Source of the DNA: Alcanivorax limicola
GTDB taxonomy: Bacteria; Pseudomonadota; Gammaproteobacteria; Pseudomonadales; Alcanivoracaceae
Direction of reading: 5' to 3'
DNA length: 64,000 bases
Assembly (NCBI RefSeq): GCF_019931215.1
Contig: NZ_JAIOUB010000002.1
Location: forward strand, 62,001-126,000
The stretch's first letter is position 1, and each line of letters starts with the position of its first letter. This document shows, piece after piece, positions 17,131 through 25,254 of this stretch. The notes beneath the pieces are model-generated. The model saw only the letters and a list, made by a program, of their open reading frames with translations. It made no database searches and had not been told where the DNA came from. A program made the translations under genes and the position numbers.

Positions 17131-17922
17131 TCAGGCCGTCAGATACCCGCCGTCTACCTGCATGCAGGTGCCTGTCGTGTAACTGCTCGCATCGCTGACC
17201 AGATAAAGGACCGCGCCCGCCATCTCGGACGGATCCGCCACGCGATTCATCGGCACATGGGTCAGCAGGGATTTCAGGATAGCGTCGTTCTTGACCAGCG
17301 CGCTGGCAAATTTCGTGTCCGTGGCACCGGGCAGTAACGCATTCACGCGAATACCGGTTTCGCCGCACTCGCGCGCAAAGGCCTTGGTCATGGAGATCAC
17401 TGCCGCCTTGGTGATCGAATAGATACCCTGCATCGGCCCGGGAATAATTCCGTTCACGGACGCCACGTTAACAATGGCACCGCCACCGTTCTCACGCATC
17501 AGCTTGCCACCCTCCACGGACATGAAGAAGTAGCCGCGAATATTCACATCCACTGTCTTCTGGAATGCGGTGAGGTCGGTATCCAGGATATGGCCGAAAT
17601 AGGGATTCGCTGCTGCATTGTTGACCAGGATATCCAGGCGCCCGTGACGCTCGCGGATGGTGGCGAAAAGTGTCTGAATCTGGTCCATCTCACCGATATG
17701 GCAGGCGATGGTTTCGGCCTTGCCGCCAGCCTCATGGATGGCTGCCACCACCGCGTCGCAGGCATCTGCCTTCCGGGATGAGACGATGACCGTGGCACCG
17801 GCGCTTGCCAGCGTGCGGGCTACAGCCTCGCCGATACCACGGCTGGCGCCGGTAACGAGGGCCACGCGGCCAGTGAGATCAAACAGTTCAGCAGGGGGGC
17901 GAATGCGGGTGCCAACGGTCAT
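17131..17922 (-). CDS. Short-chain dehydrogenase/reductase
   Basis: A 263-residue classical SDR: cofactor motif TGASRGIG (about 25-32), NNAA, catalytic Ser in VNVASVNG, YSITK with catalytic Tyr and Lys, and the C-terminal substrate loop LLPGATDTKF. Arg after the Ser in GASRGIG, with SSRK at the end of beta-2, suggests NADP(H) preference. GAGGAG precedes the ATG. The substrate cannot be told from the sequence. It lies between the tRNA terminator and the SMR gene, pointing the same way as both. Confidence 0.9.
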   Translation of the reverse strand: MTVGTRIRPPAELFDLTGRVALVTGASRGIGEAVARTLASAGATVIVSSRKADACDAVVAAIHEAGGKAETIACHIGEMDQIQTLFATIRERHGRLDILVNNAAANPYFGHILDTDLTAFQKTVDVNIRGYFFMSVEGGKLMRENGGGAIVNVASVNGIIPGPMQGIYSITKAAVISMTKAFARECGETGIRVNALLPGATDTKFASALVKNDAILKSLLTHVPMNRVADPSEMAGAVLYLVSDASSYTTGTCMQVDGGYLTA

Positions 17923-17985
17923 GAGGGGCTCCTCGTCGTGTTGTTGATGAAGCGTTACAAGCGTCCGTTACACTAGCTGCCTGCC

Positions 17986-18020
17986 AAAAAAAAGGCCATC
18001 TCCGCAGGGAGATAGCCTTT
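17986..18020 (-). terminator. Rho-independent terminator of tRNA-Arg
   Basis: On the minus strand a 13-base stem (one mismatch) around a four-base loop, ending in GGCC and followed by a run of eight T. It begins six bases after the tRNA CCA end and ends transcription before the SDR gene. Confidence 0.9.
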
Positions 18021-18025
18021 CTGTA

Positions 18026-18102
18026 TGGTGCACCCGACTGGATTCGAACCAGTGACCCCTGCCTTCGGAGGGCAGTACTCTATCCAGCTGAGCTACGGGT
18101 GC
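18026..18102 (-). tRNA. tRNA-Arg (anticodon CCG)
   Basis: A 77-nt tRNA with encoded CCA. The acceptor stem pairs GCACCCG with CGGGTGC; the D arm contains AGCTCAGCTGGATAGA, the anticodon stem CTGCC/GGCAG encloses the loop CTCCGAA (anticodon CCG, reading CGG Arg), and the T arm is CTGGTTCGAATCCAG. A terminator follows directly. Confidence 0.97.
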
Positions 18103-18117
18103 GTCGTCAAGAGCGGC

Positions 18118-18146
18118 ATGATAATCGCTCAGGGCGCCGGAGTCCA
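18118..18146 (-). promoter_or_regulatory. Candidate sigma-70 promoter of tRNA-Arg
   Basis: On the minus strand TGGACT (-35-like) and TATCAT (-10-like) are 17 bases apart, with the -10 ending about 15 bases before the mature tRNA 5' end. Spacing and position fit a housekeeping promoter. Confidence 0.5.
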
Positions 18147-18204
18147 CGCCACGGGCTCCGCCGGGCCAGACCGTGGCAAAGCGGCACATATGCGACTATT
18201 ATCC

Positions 18205-18252
18205 ATGCCCTGATCACACCATGCCCTGATCAAGCCATACCCTGGCCAAGCA
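18205..18252. repeat. Imperfect tandem array, period 16, three units
   Basis: Units ATGCCCTGATCACACC, ATGCCCTGATCAAGCC and ATACCCTGGCCAAGCA in the spacer between the tRNA-Arg promoter and the glycosyltransferase start at 18320. Confidence 0.85.
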
Positions 18253-18319
18253 GCGCCAACGACCGGGGATATGCGGACATGGCGCGGCCAGAGCCAGACG
18301 CCGGCGGGAGCACCAGCAC

Positions 18320-19144
18320 ATGAAGATCTCGGTAATCATGACCACCTACAATGCGCCAGAGTGGCTCGAGAAGGTGCTCTGGGGCTACAGCGTGCAATCA
18401 CACCCCGATTTCGAGATCATCATCGGCGATGATGGTTCAGACCAGCGCACGCTTGAGGTGATCCACCGCATTCAGGCCGAAACGGATCTGGACATCAAGC
18501 ATGTCTGGCAGGAAGACAAGGGCTTCCGCAAATGCCGCATCCTCAACAAGTCGATCTTGCAGGCAACCGGCCCCTACCTGGTGTTTACCGACGGCGACTG
18601 CATTCCACGCGCTGACTTTCTGGCAGTCCATGCCACCGAAGCGAAACCCGGCCATTACCTGTCGGGGGGCTATCACAAGCTGCCCATGAGCACGAGTGAA
18701 GCCATCAGCAAAGCCGACATCCTCAGCGGCCGCTGCTTCGACCTGAAATGGCTCAAGACCCACGGACTGAAAGCCAGCTACAAGAACACCAAGCTGACTG
18801 CATCCCCCGGGCAAGCGCGCATCCTGAACCGATTGACGCCAACCGCCTGCAACTTCAAGGGCTCTAACGGCTCCGCCTGGCGCGAGGACGTTTTGCGCGT
18901 TAACGGTTTTGACGAGCGGATGCCCTGGGGCGGACTGGACCGGGAATTCGGCGTGCGGCTGATCAATGCCGGCATACGCCCGAAGCATGTGCGCTACAAC
19001 GCCATCGTCATTCATCTCGACCATCCCCGAGGCTACAAGGACCCGGAGAAGGTCAGGGAGAACAAGCAGCTACGTCTGGACAATGCACGCAATGGCGTTA
19101 TTCGCACGGAGCATGGCATCAGCCAGCTGGATCAGTATTCGTAA
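18320..19144 (+). CDS. Family 2 glycosyltransferase
   Basis: A 274-residue GT-A enzyme. The N terminus MKISVIMTTYNAPEWL with FEIIIGDDGSD is the nucleotide-sugar-binding fold, LVFTDGDCIPR holds the metal-binding DxD, and NGSAWREDVLRVNGFDERMPWGGLDREFGVRL is the acceptor-side (glyco_transf_7C-like) region. No membrane segment. It likely adds a sugar to lipopolysaccharide core or a surface glycan. Its 3' end overlaps the convergent sulfotransferase gene by 13 bases. It opens a block of glycan genes on the opposite strand. Confidence 0.9.
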   Translation: MKISVIMTTYNAPEWLEKVLWGYSVQSHPDFEIIIGDDGSDQRTLEVIHRIQAETDLDIKHVWQEDKGFRKCRILNKSILQATGPYLVFTDGDCIPRADFLAVHATEAKPGHYLSGGYHKLPMSTSEAISKADILSGRCFDLKWLKTHGLKASYKNTKLTASPGQARILNRLTPTACNFKGSNGSAWREDVLRVNGFDERMPWGGLDREFGVRLINAGIRPKHVRYNAIVIHLDHPRGYKDPEKVRENKQLRLDNARNGVIRTEHGISQLDQYS

Positions 19145-19833
19145 CCGTTCAGCATGATCTCCGCCTTGAACATTTCTCCAATTTTCTCGCGCTGGGCGCT
19201 CGTCAGCACGTCACGATAGTGGCGACGATCGCTGCGGTACACGGATTTTGTCCGGGGCAGCAGAATCGGCTCCGGCAACCCGAGCTCCTGGCGCAAAGCC
19301 TCCAGATCTTCTTCAAGATGCTCATACCGGCAGATTCTGTCGACAACGACCTTGCCACCGATCGTGTAAAGCTCATACCCTTTGCGCACCAATGACCGGG
19401 CATGCGTTGAATCCAGGAATTTATCCAGGGACGGGCGACGCTCCTCCGCGATATCCCGGTAACGCCAGAAATACTGAGAGATGACTCTGTCCCAGGGGTT
19501 TCGGACAACACAGAACTTCAGATAGCTGTCCCAGATTTCCGGATCAAGCCGCGCCTTGAGCTTTTGCGCAGGAATATGATTGTAATAGGTATGCTTGTAT
19601 CGCCCCTTGACCAGACGTCGCCACCAGTCCCCGGGGTGATATGCTGTCCAGGGCGCCAGATAAAGGCTGGATGGCACACCGCCAGACGCGACACGCTCAC
19701 GCTCCTCCTCCTCACTGAGATGCGTCACAATATCGTCTTCGCTACAGAATCTTGAAAGCGCTACCTCAACGGATGTGCCGGCGGTCTTGTTGGTCTTGAG
19801 AAAGATGAACTTATATTTATGGCATACAATCAT
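19132..19833 (-). CDS. Sulfotransferase family protein (carbohydrate type)
   Basis: A 233-residue protein with the two PAPS-binding signatures of the sulfotransferase family: the 5'-phosphosulfate loop LKTNKTAGTSVE near residue 12 and the 3'-phosphate region FCVVRNPWDRVISQYFWRYRD near 105-125. It likely transfers sulfate from PAPS to a sugar hydroxyl. Base composition of this gene and the next is visibly lower in GC than the flanks. Neighbouring glycosyltransferases suggest a sulfated surface polysaccharide or glycolipid; the acceptor is unknown. Confidence 0.82.
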   Translation of the reverse strand: MIVCHKYKFIFLKTNKTAGTSVEVALSRFCSEDDIVTHLSEEEERERVASGGVPSSLYLAPWTAYHPGDWWRRLVKGRYKHTYYNHIPAQKLKARLDPEIWDSYLKFCVVRNPWDRVISQYFWRYRDIAEERRPSLDKFLDSTHARSLVRKGYELYTIGGKVVVDRICRYEHLEEDLEALRQELGLPEPILLPRTKSVYRSDRRHYRDVLTSAQREKIGEMFKAEIMLNGYEY

Positions 19834-19849
19834 GGTATGGCCCCGTCAA

Positions 19850-20467
19850 TTACGGAAGGTCTATTTTACTGGACGAGAAACGTGTCAGCAGACGGCGCAG
19901 CCCCGTGCCCTTCTTCTTATCTCGCTTGCTTACGTTGCGCTTTGCGCCAAGCTCGGCGCGAATGGCCGTCATGTCGCCATGGAGACCCGCATCCCGCATA
20001 AAGGCCAGAAAATCTTCCTCGATATTCTCAAGCCGAACCAGCGACCAGTTTGACCTCCCCTTGAGGAAAAACCGGACATTATCGTCAACGGCATCAATGA
20101 ATCTCCGGCATGCCAGCAATGCCTGATCCGGCGCAGGCTTTTCACGCTGCATCAACATGCCATGGTAGAACGCTCGCACAATGGATACCCTGATATGCCA
20201 ACGCTCGCGATAGCTTAGCGCTGTCGCGTCAGGATCCCGGGTCAAGTAAACGTAGTGCGTATCGGCGTCATCAAACAGTCGGTCCAGGCCGCCCAGAAAC
20301 CAGACCAGTCGATTATCCGCTTCTATATGATTATCAGGATAATCGAGCCGCCCCGTGAGATATCGGGCACGGGTTTCATGACCCGCTGTCATGCCGTCAA
20401 TATGTTGGCTGGCACGCGCAAACGTTGTTGAGCCAGCGCGCCCGGTTGTCAGCACAAATACTCTCAT
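19850..20467 (-). CDS. Sulfotransferase-like protein
   Basis: A 205-residue protein beginning MRVFVLTTGRAGSTTFARA, a P-loop-like PAPS-binding start, with YLTRDPDATALSYRERW resembling the 3'-phosphate-binding segment and a basic C terminus (AKRNVSKRDKKKG). It is shorter than typical carbohydrate sulfotransferases and the second motif is weaker than in the gene 16 bases downstream. The two may act on different positions of one glycan. No membrane segment or signal peptide is visible. Confidence 0.65.
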   Translation of the reverse strand: MRVFVLTTGRAGSTTFARASQHIDGMTAGHETRARYLTGRLDYPDNHIEADNRLVWFLGGLDRLFDDADTHYVYLTRDPDATALSYRERWHIRVSIVRAFYHGMLMQREKPAPDQALLACRRFIDAVDDNVRFFLKGRSNWSLVRLENIEEDFLAFMRDAGLHGDMTAIRAELGAKRNVSKRDKKKGTGLRRLLTRFSSSKIDLP

Positions 20468-20522
20468 TGAATCACCCCCCAGGAAGACTCTTTCCCCTGA
20501 ATGCCAACCACAGATCCCCTGA

Positions 20523-21449
20523 TCAGAATCTCAGCCAGCGACGCAACGCATTCTCGACACTGCTGAGCTTTTGCAGCCAGCGACTATCCTGCATGGGGTG
20601 ATAGGCCCACGGCTTCGGCGGATCACTCTCGACACATTGAAGTGCGTCCTCAGCAAACGGAGGCCGCTCATGAGGCCGCGCTTCAAGCGCTGCCGTTTCT
20701 GCGGCATCCAGGATGCGGAACGGGAAGTAGCCGGAGTTTCTCTGCCGCTCCGCAATCTTCAATGCCCATGTTTTTCGCTTGCCACGATAGGTCGGCACTT
20801 CGGGCAGCCACATGGCAAACGGCACATGCAGGTAAGGCATGGGGCCAAACAATCTGGCGGCCTGTTCATCATTGCGGGGCTCTGATTCAAGGAAAGACCA
20901 CCCTCTTGCCAGCAGCCGCGCCGGCTGCATGATCAGCAATGCAGAGAAATGGGTGCCCGCGCTTTGTCGGGCGCCCTGCCGGTAGTAAACGCCGACACTC
21001 TCTTCATAACGCATATACCGTTCATCACGGACCCGATTTCGGCCGCGCAAAAAACAGGGATGAACAAAGCCTGTGTTTTCATTTTCAGAGAAGAGCGCCG
21101 CCAGTTGCTGTTCATCCTGTTCGGATAGCGGCCTGACCATCTGCGTATCGTCTTGCAGATAGCACACCATATCAGCGCCACGCTCTTGCGCGAACACCAG
21201 CGCTTTCTGCATGTTGCCGTACAGACCGCCCAGGCGTCGGTAGCTGTCCTGCTCCGGCTGAACAACCGTGTAGCGCTTTGCCAGATCGGCCAACAGCGTA
21301 GCCGTGTCGGCATCATCGCTATTATCGTCAAAAATCGCGATATCTGCGCCGGGAGCGCAGCGCTCTATGCTGTTGACGCAGTTCTGCAGATAGCGCCCGC
21401 GATTAAAGGAAAAAATGCAAAACAACACAGTGCTGCCTCCGCCAATCAT
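20523..21449 (-). CDS. Family 2-like glycosyltransferase
   Basis: A 308-residue GT-A-type protein: TVLFCIFSFNRGRYLQNCVNSI and IAIFDDNSDD form the N-terminal nucleotide-binding part, and MVCYLQDDTQM supplies the acidic metal-binding cluster. The C-terminal half (with MPYLHVPFAMWLPEVPTYRGKR) matches no motif I recognise. Its ATG overlaps the stop of the upstream glycosyltransferase-like gene by four bases (ATGA), so they are co-translated. Probably part of the surface-glycan block. Confidence 0.75.
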   Translation of the reverse strand: MIGGGSTVLFCIFSFNRGRYLQNCVNSIERCAPGADIAIFDDNSDDADTATLLADLAKRYTVVQPEQDSYRRLGGLYGNMQKALVFAQERGADMVCYLQDDTQMVRPLSEQDEQQLAALFSENENTGFVHPCFLRGRNRVRDERYMRYEESVGVYYRQGARQSAGTHFSALLIMQPARLLARGWSFLESEPRNDEQAARLFGPMPYLHVPFAMWLPEVPTYRGKRKTWALKIAERQRNSGYFPFRILDAAETAALEARPHERPPFAEDALQCVESDPPKPWAYHPMQDSRWLQKLSSVENALRRWLRF

Positions 21450-22372
21450 GAAGCGCCGCGGCGATCCCGCCGTCGGCTTTGCAGTGCGCGAATACGTGTG
21501 CGCAGCTGGTTATGTGTTTCGGATCCGCTGTAACGGCCCTTCTGTATATGACGAATACGATAGACACCGGGCACTGCAAGAGGCGTCCCCCGGGTTCCGA
21601 GCAGCCAACGAAAGGCTCTGTCCTCGTGGCATTTGGCGAAACGTTCCACCGGCTTTTGATAGATACCGATATTGCGGCAGTAGCCCACCGCGCGGCATAC
21701 ATCACCATGCGCGATCTGCAACGGTCCGGTGGCACGCGTGGGGAACTGGCTGGTAAAGATAGCGTCATCAATATCCAGTACCGCCGGGATGTGCCGGCCG
21801 CTGCCCAGCATCGGGTTCTCCGCTTCCAGCAGATCGGAGCAACGCTCTTCATCGGGGTAGAACAGCGCATCCTGTCGGCCCTGAAGACGCCGGGAGAGTG
21901 TATCCAGGCAATTTTCCCGGAACATCAGGTCGCAATCCGTAAACCAGACCCAGTCAGCAGTGGTCGCCAATGCGGCCCGGTTACGCCCGATACTGCGCCG
22001 GAACAGCTGCTGCCGCGGCAAGGGCTGCCAGTTCCAGTGCACACCCTGCACCTGCTGTTCGGCGAAAAAGCGGAGCAGCGACTCCGTCTCCGTGTCCTCC
22101 GGGCAATAGAAGACCGTCATGGTGACATCCATGTCCTGAGGCGGGAACAGCACCAGAGAGCTGAGTTGATAGATCAGGAAATGACTGTAGCGCCAACAAT
22201 GGCTCACCACCTCAAGGTGCAACCTGCCCGTTTTTGCAGCGCGGGCCTGCAACGGCGGCAGGTCTGGCTCGAACCATCGCGCCGGCAGCAGGCCACTGGC
22301 GGCAGCCTTGTAAAATGCGAGTTTCAGTTTGTCAGTTGTCACGGTAACCCTGCGGCATGACCTGTGCGGCAT
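21446..22372 (-). CDS. Glycosyltransferase-like protein
   Basis: A 308-residue protein with LHLEVVSHCWRYSHFLIYQLSSL at the start, a DMDVTMTVFYC strand, NRAALATTADWVWFTDCDLMF holding a DCD acidic motif, and CHEDRAFRWLLG further on, all in the order expected of a GT-A enzyme. The first ATG (22372) lies inside a short direct repeat; a GTG at 22342 with AGGG five bases upstream may be the true start, losing ten residues. It begins the minus-strand glycan operon that continues through the next glycosyltransferase and possibly both sulfotransferases. Confidence 0.7.
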   Translation of the reverse strand: MPHRSCRRVTVTTDKLKLAFYKAAASGLLPARWFEPDLPPLQARAAKTGRLHLEVVSHCWRYSHFLIYQLSSLVLFPPQDMDVTMTVFYCPEDTETESLLRFFAEQQVQGVHWNWQPLPRQQLFRRSIGRNRAALATTADWVWFTDCDLMFRENCLDTLSRRLQGRQDALFYPDEERCSDLLEAENPMLGSGRHIPAVLDIDDAIFTSQFPTRATGPLQIAHGDVCRAVGYCRNIGIYQKPVERFAKCHEDRAFRWLLGTRGTPLAVPGVYRIRHIQKGRYSGSETHNQLRTRIRALQSRRRDRRGAS

Positions 22373-22374
22373 GA
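22348..22374. repeat. Two-unit direct repeat, period 13-14
   Basis: CCCTGCGGCATGA is followed directly by CCTGTGCGGCATGA, straddling the annotated start of the minus-strand glycosyltransferase. A minimal example of the short arrays seen elsewhere in spacers here. Confidence 0.6.
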
Positions 22375-22544
22375 AGCGCGCGCTGGCGGCGCGCGTGGCG
22401 CACCCTGAATAGCGGCAAACTTACCTGAATAGGCGCTTCAATGCCATAATCGCCGGGCCTTTGAGGCCGTGCACCGGGCGTGCATGCCGTCACGCCAACC
22501 GCATCCCCTGAAGACTTATCTATCGCACCGGTTTGCCGCATCAT

Positions 22545-22556
22545 GGTGACGTCACC
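22545..22556. promoter_or_regulatory. 12-bp perfect palindrome upstream of pyk
   Basis: GGTGACGTCACC lies 19 bases before the pyruvate kinase ATG. It is the size of a dimeric regulator site; position near or after the transcription start would suit a repressor. No regulator is assigned. Confidence 0.35.
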
Positions 22557-22575
22557 CACTACAACAGGACGTCCC

Positions 22576-24027
22576 ATGTTCAGACGTACCAAGATCGTCG
22601 CCACGGTTGGCCCCGCCTCCGCTCAACCCGAGACGCTGCGACAGTTGATCGCCGCTGGCGTCAACGTGTTCCGGCTGAATTTCTCCCACGGCAGCGCCGC
22701 TGATCATCAGCAGGTCGCGGCACACATCCGTGAGGCCGCGCGGGCTGAGCAGCGCATTGTCGCCCTGCTGGGCGACCTGCAGGGCCCTAAGATCCGTATC
22801 GCGCGCTTTAGTGCTGGCAGCATCCAGCTGAGCCCCGGCGCGCGCTTCTGCCTGGACACCGCACTGGACAAGGACGCTGGCGACATCACTCAGGTGGGCG
22901 TGGACTATCCGCAACTGGCTGATGATTGTGATGTGGGCGATACCCTGCTGCTCAACGACGGCCTTATCGCACTGCAGATTCGCGAGATTCGTGGCAGCCG
23001 CATTGATTGCGAGGTGATCACCGGTGGTGTGCTCAGCAATAACAAGGGCATCAACCGCAAGGGTGGCGGCTTGACCGCTGCCGCGCTGACCGTCAAGGAT
23101 CTGGCCGATATCACCCTGGCCGCCGATATGGACCTGGATTACCTCGCGCTGTCGCTCCCCCGCAATGCCGAGGATGTCACCCGGGCAAGGCAACGCTATC
23201 GAGAAGCCGGTGGCGAAGGCGGCATCATCGCCAAGATCGAGCGCGCCGAGGCAGTGGCCGACGAGGCCACGCTGGATGCCATCATCCTGGCCTCCGACGG
23301 TGTCATGGTGGCCCGGGGCGATCTGGCTGTGGAAATCGGCGATGCCGAGTTGGTGGGCGTACAGAAGCAGATCATTCAACGGGCGCGGGCGCTGGATCGC
23401 TTCGTCATCACTGCCACCCAGATGATGGAATCGATGATCAGCAGCCCGCAGCCGACGCGAGCAGAAGTCTCGGATGTGGCCAATGCGGTGCTCGACGGCA
23501 CCGATGCCGTCATGCTCTCTGGCGAAACCGCCGTTGGCGATTACCCGGTGGTCACCGTGGCCGCCATGCACCGGATCATTCTTGGCGCAGAACGCTCCTG
23601 GCAGCAGCGCGGCTTCGCCAGCCAGCGCCAACCGGAAACACTCAGCGCTATTGATGAGTCCATTGCCATGGCGGCCATGTATGTGGCCAATCACCTCAGC
23701 GGCGTCAAGGCGATCATTACCATGACCGAGACCGGCGCCACACCGAAGCTGATGTCGCGTATCCGCTCGGGGATGCCGATTTTTGCCTTTACCCCACACC
23801 CGCGCACGCAGCGCCGGGTATCCATCTACCGGGGCGTGGAAACCATGGCCTTTGACAGTGAGTCAGTGCCGAACTCGCGCATCAACGGGGAAGCCGTCTC
23901 ACAACTCCTGGCGCTGGGGCTCGTGGAGGCCGGCGACCGGATTCTGATTACCAAGGGGGATTATGACCGCGCCCATGGCGGCACCAACACACTGAAGATC
24001 GTGACAGCCGGCGAGGACGTGCGCTGA
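22576..24027 (+). CDS. pyk: Pyruvate kinase
   Basis: A 483-residue pyruvate kinase making ATP and pyruvate from phosphoenolpyruvate in glycolysis. MFRRTKIVATVGPAS and VFRLNFSHG mark the N-terminal A domain, LLGDLQGPKIRI follows, the active-site loop GGIIAKIERAEAV carries the catalytic Lys, and MVARGDLAVEIG and ITATQMMESMI complete the barrel. The C-terminal domain ends FDRAHGGTNTLKIV-like (here YDRAHGGTNTLKIV). I start at the ATG at 22576 with AGGAC upstream; longer readings add unrelated sequence. A monocistronic gene next to the glycan block. Confidence 0.96.
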   Translation: MFRRTKIVATVGPASAQPETLRQLIAAGVNVFRLNFSHGSAADHQQVAAHIREAARAEQRIVALLGDLQGPKIRIARFSAGSIQLSPGARFCLDTALDKDAGDITQVGVDYPQLADDCDVGDTLLLNDGLIALQIREIRGSRIDCEVITGGVLSNNKGINRKGGGLTAAALTVKDLADITLAADMDLDYLALSLPRNAEDVTRARQRYREAGGEGGIIAKIERAEAVADEATLDAIILASDGVMVARGDLAVEIGDAELVGVQKQIIQRARALDRFVITATQMMESMISSPQPTRAEVSDVANAVLDGTDAVMLSGETAVGDYPVVTVAAMHRIILGAERSWQQRGFASQRQPETLSAIDESIAMAAMYVANHLSGVKAIITMTETGATPKLMSRIRSGMPIFAFTPHPRTQRRVSIYRGVETMAFDSESVPNSRINGEAVSQLLALGLVEAGDRILITKGDYDRAHGGTNTLKIVTAGEDVR

Positions 24028-24068
24028 GAAAAGAGCGCTACCGCGAAACCAGCGGTAAAAGCAGCTGC

Positions 24069-24097
24069 AAAAAAAAGTGACCCGAGGGAGGGCCACT
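24069..24097 (-). terminator. Rho-independent terminator downstream of desaturase
   Basis: On the minus strand an 8-bp stem AGTGGCCC / GGGTCACT (one G-U pair) with a short loop, followed by eight T. It lies about 90 bases past the desaturase stop. Confidence 0.8.
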
Positions 24098-24185
24098 ATA
24101 GTTGTAAGGCAGTCAACAATCTAAACAATAAGCCCGGCAGTCCCGGAATCATGATCTTCATTATCAAGCGCTCCCCGGGCAGTCT

Positions 24186-25121
24186 CTATTTGAGATATGT
24201 GTCTTTTTGTGAGTCAGGCACGCCCGCCGTATTGTCCCGCGGACCCAGCCCGAACGGCCCGATGATCATGCTGCCGGATTTCGCCAGATGCCGCTGCTGG
24301 CACGCCGCCCAGGCCTTGCCGTACCGGTAGAACGGAATGGTCGGGTACAGATGGTGTACCAGATGGTAGTTCTGGTACATGAGCACCGGCGTCAGCCACC
24401 ATTCCTGCCCCATGCGCATCAACGCCGTGCGGTGCGGGTCCTCGTCCTGCCGCCCGGTATGCGGGTAATGCGGCAACACCATGAAGACCAGGCACATCAG
24501 GAAATAGGACAGATAGCTGGGGATCAACCACAGCATCAACATGTAGTAGGGCTGCCAGACAAACAGGCCAGTGAGGAGCACACCCGCCACCAGCAGCTCG
24601 CGCCGGATCTCCGTCGGTGTCAGGCCGGGCAGGGCCCCGGGGTCGCGGAAGTAGCGGTACAGGTACAGAAACGGCCAGAACCCCCACAGCGGCAGCGTGC
24701 GCAGATCGCTGGCCAGCCAGTGATCCGGGTCTTTTTCCTCATTGGCGAAGCGGTGATGGCGCATGTGCATCAGCCGAAACAGCTTGCCGCGCCCGAACGG
24801 CACCGCCACAAACGTGGCCAGCGCGAGAATCAGGTCGTTCAGCCACATCCTGTTCGACGCACAACGGTGAATCGCCTCATGGGAGGGGGTGAATAACACG
24901 TAGCCCGCCACGCCATTCACCAGCATCGCCAGCCACATGGGCCATATGCCGTTAATCGCGCTGTACCAGCTGAGCACCAGCGTGCCGAGCCCACCCACCA
25001 GTAACAGCACCGTGGGCCAGGCCAGCACCGGCGACACTTTCAGGCGCGCCAGCAGGCGTGCGTCATCCTGGCCAGGCAGGCAGGTCGAAACGGGAGTCTT
25101 TGAAGCCGTATCAGAGGTCAT
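24186..25121 (-). CDS. Membrane fatty acid desaturase
   Basis: A 311-residue integral membrane di-iron enzyme. The three histidine boxes are SHEAIHR (HxxxH), MHMRHHRF (HxxHH) and YHLVHHLYP (HxxHH), with four to five membrane segments between them. The box spacing fits acyl-lipid or acyl-CoA desaturases and not AlkB alkane hydroxylase, whose boxes differ. It probably introduces a double bond into fatty acyl chains to tune membrane fluidity. I start at the ATG at 25121; the frame runs upstream to 25265 without support. An AraC-type regulator gene lies directly upstream on the same strand. Confidence 0.88.
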   Translation of the reverse strand: MTSDTASKTPVSTCLPGQDDARLLARLKVSPVLAWPTVLLLVGGLGTLVLSWYSAINGIWPMWLAMLVNGVAGYVLFTPSHEAIHRCASNRMWLNDLILALATFVAVPFGRGKLFRLMHMRHHRFANEEKDPDHWLASDLRTLPLWGFWPFLYLYRYFRDPGALPGLTPTEIRRELLVAGVLLTGLFVWQPYYMLMLWLIPSYLSYFLMCLVFMVLPHYPHTGRQDEDPHRTALMRMGQEWWLTPVLMYQNYHLVHHLYPTIPFYRYGKAWAACQQRHLAKSGSMIIGPFGLGPRDNTAGVPDSQKDTYLK

Positions 25122-25254
25122 GGTCTGTGCCCACCGTACAAAGAGAAACTGAACACAGTGTTTACCCGGCACGCGGGGAAAGTAAGTGCCGAAGATGCCA
25201 TCAGGGGGATAATAAGTGTCAAGTGCGCCGATACGCGGATTCAGGAGCCGCGGC

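Noticed and set aside
18026-22372. Genomic island integrated at tRNA-Arg
   Set aside because: The tRNA 3' end faces left, away from the glycan block, and I see no repeat of the tRNA end at the block's far border and no integrase.
24186-25121. AlkB alkane hydroxylase
   Set aside because: Histidine boxes and length are those of fatty acid desaturases; AlkB-specific HELGHK and NYxEHYG motifs are absent.
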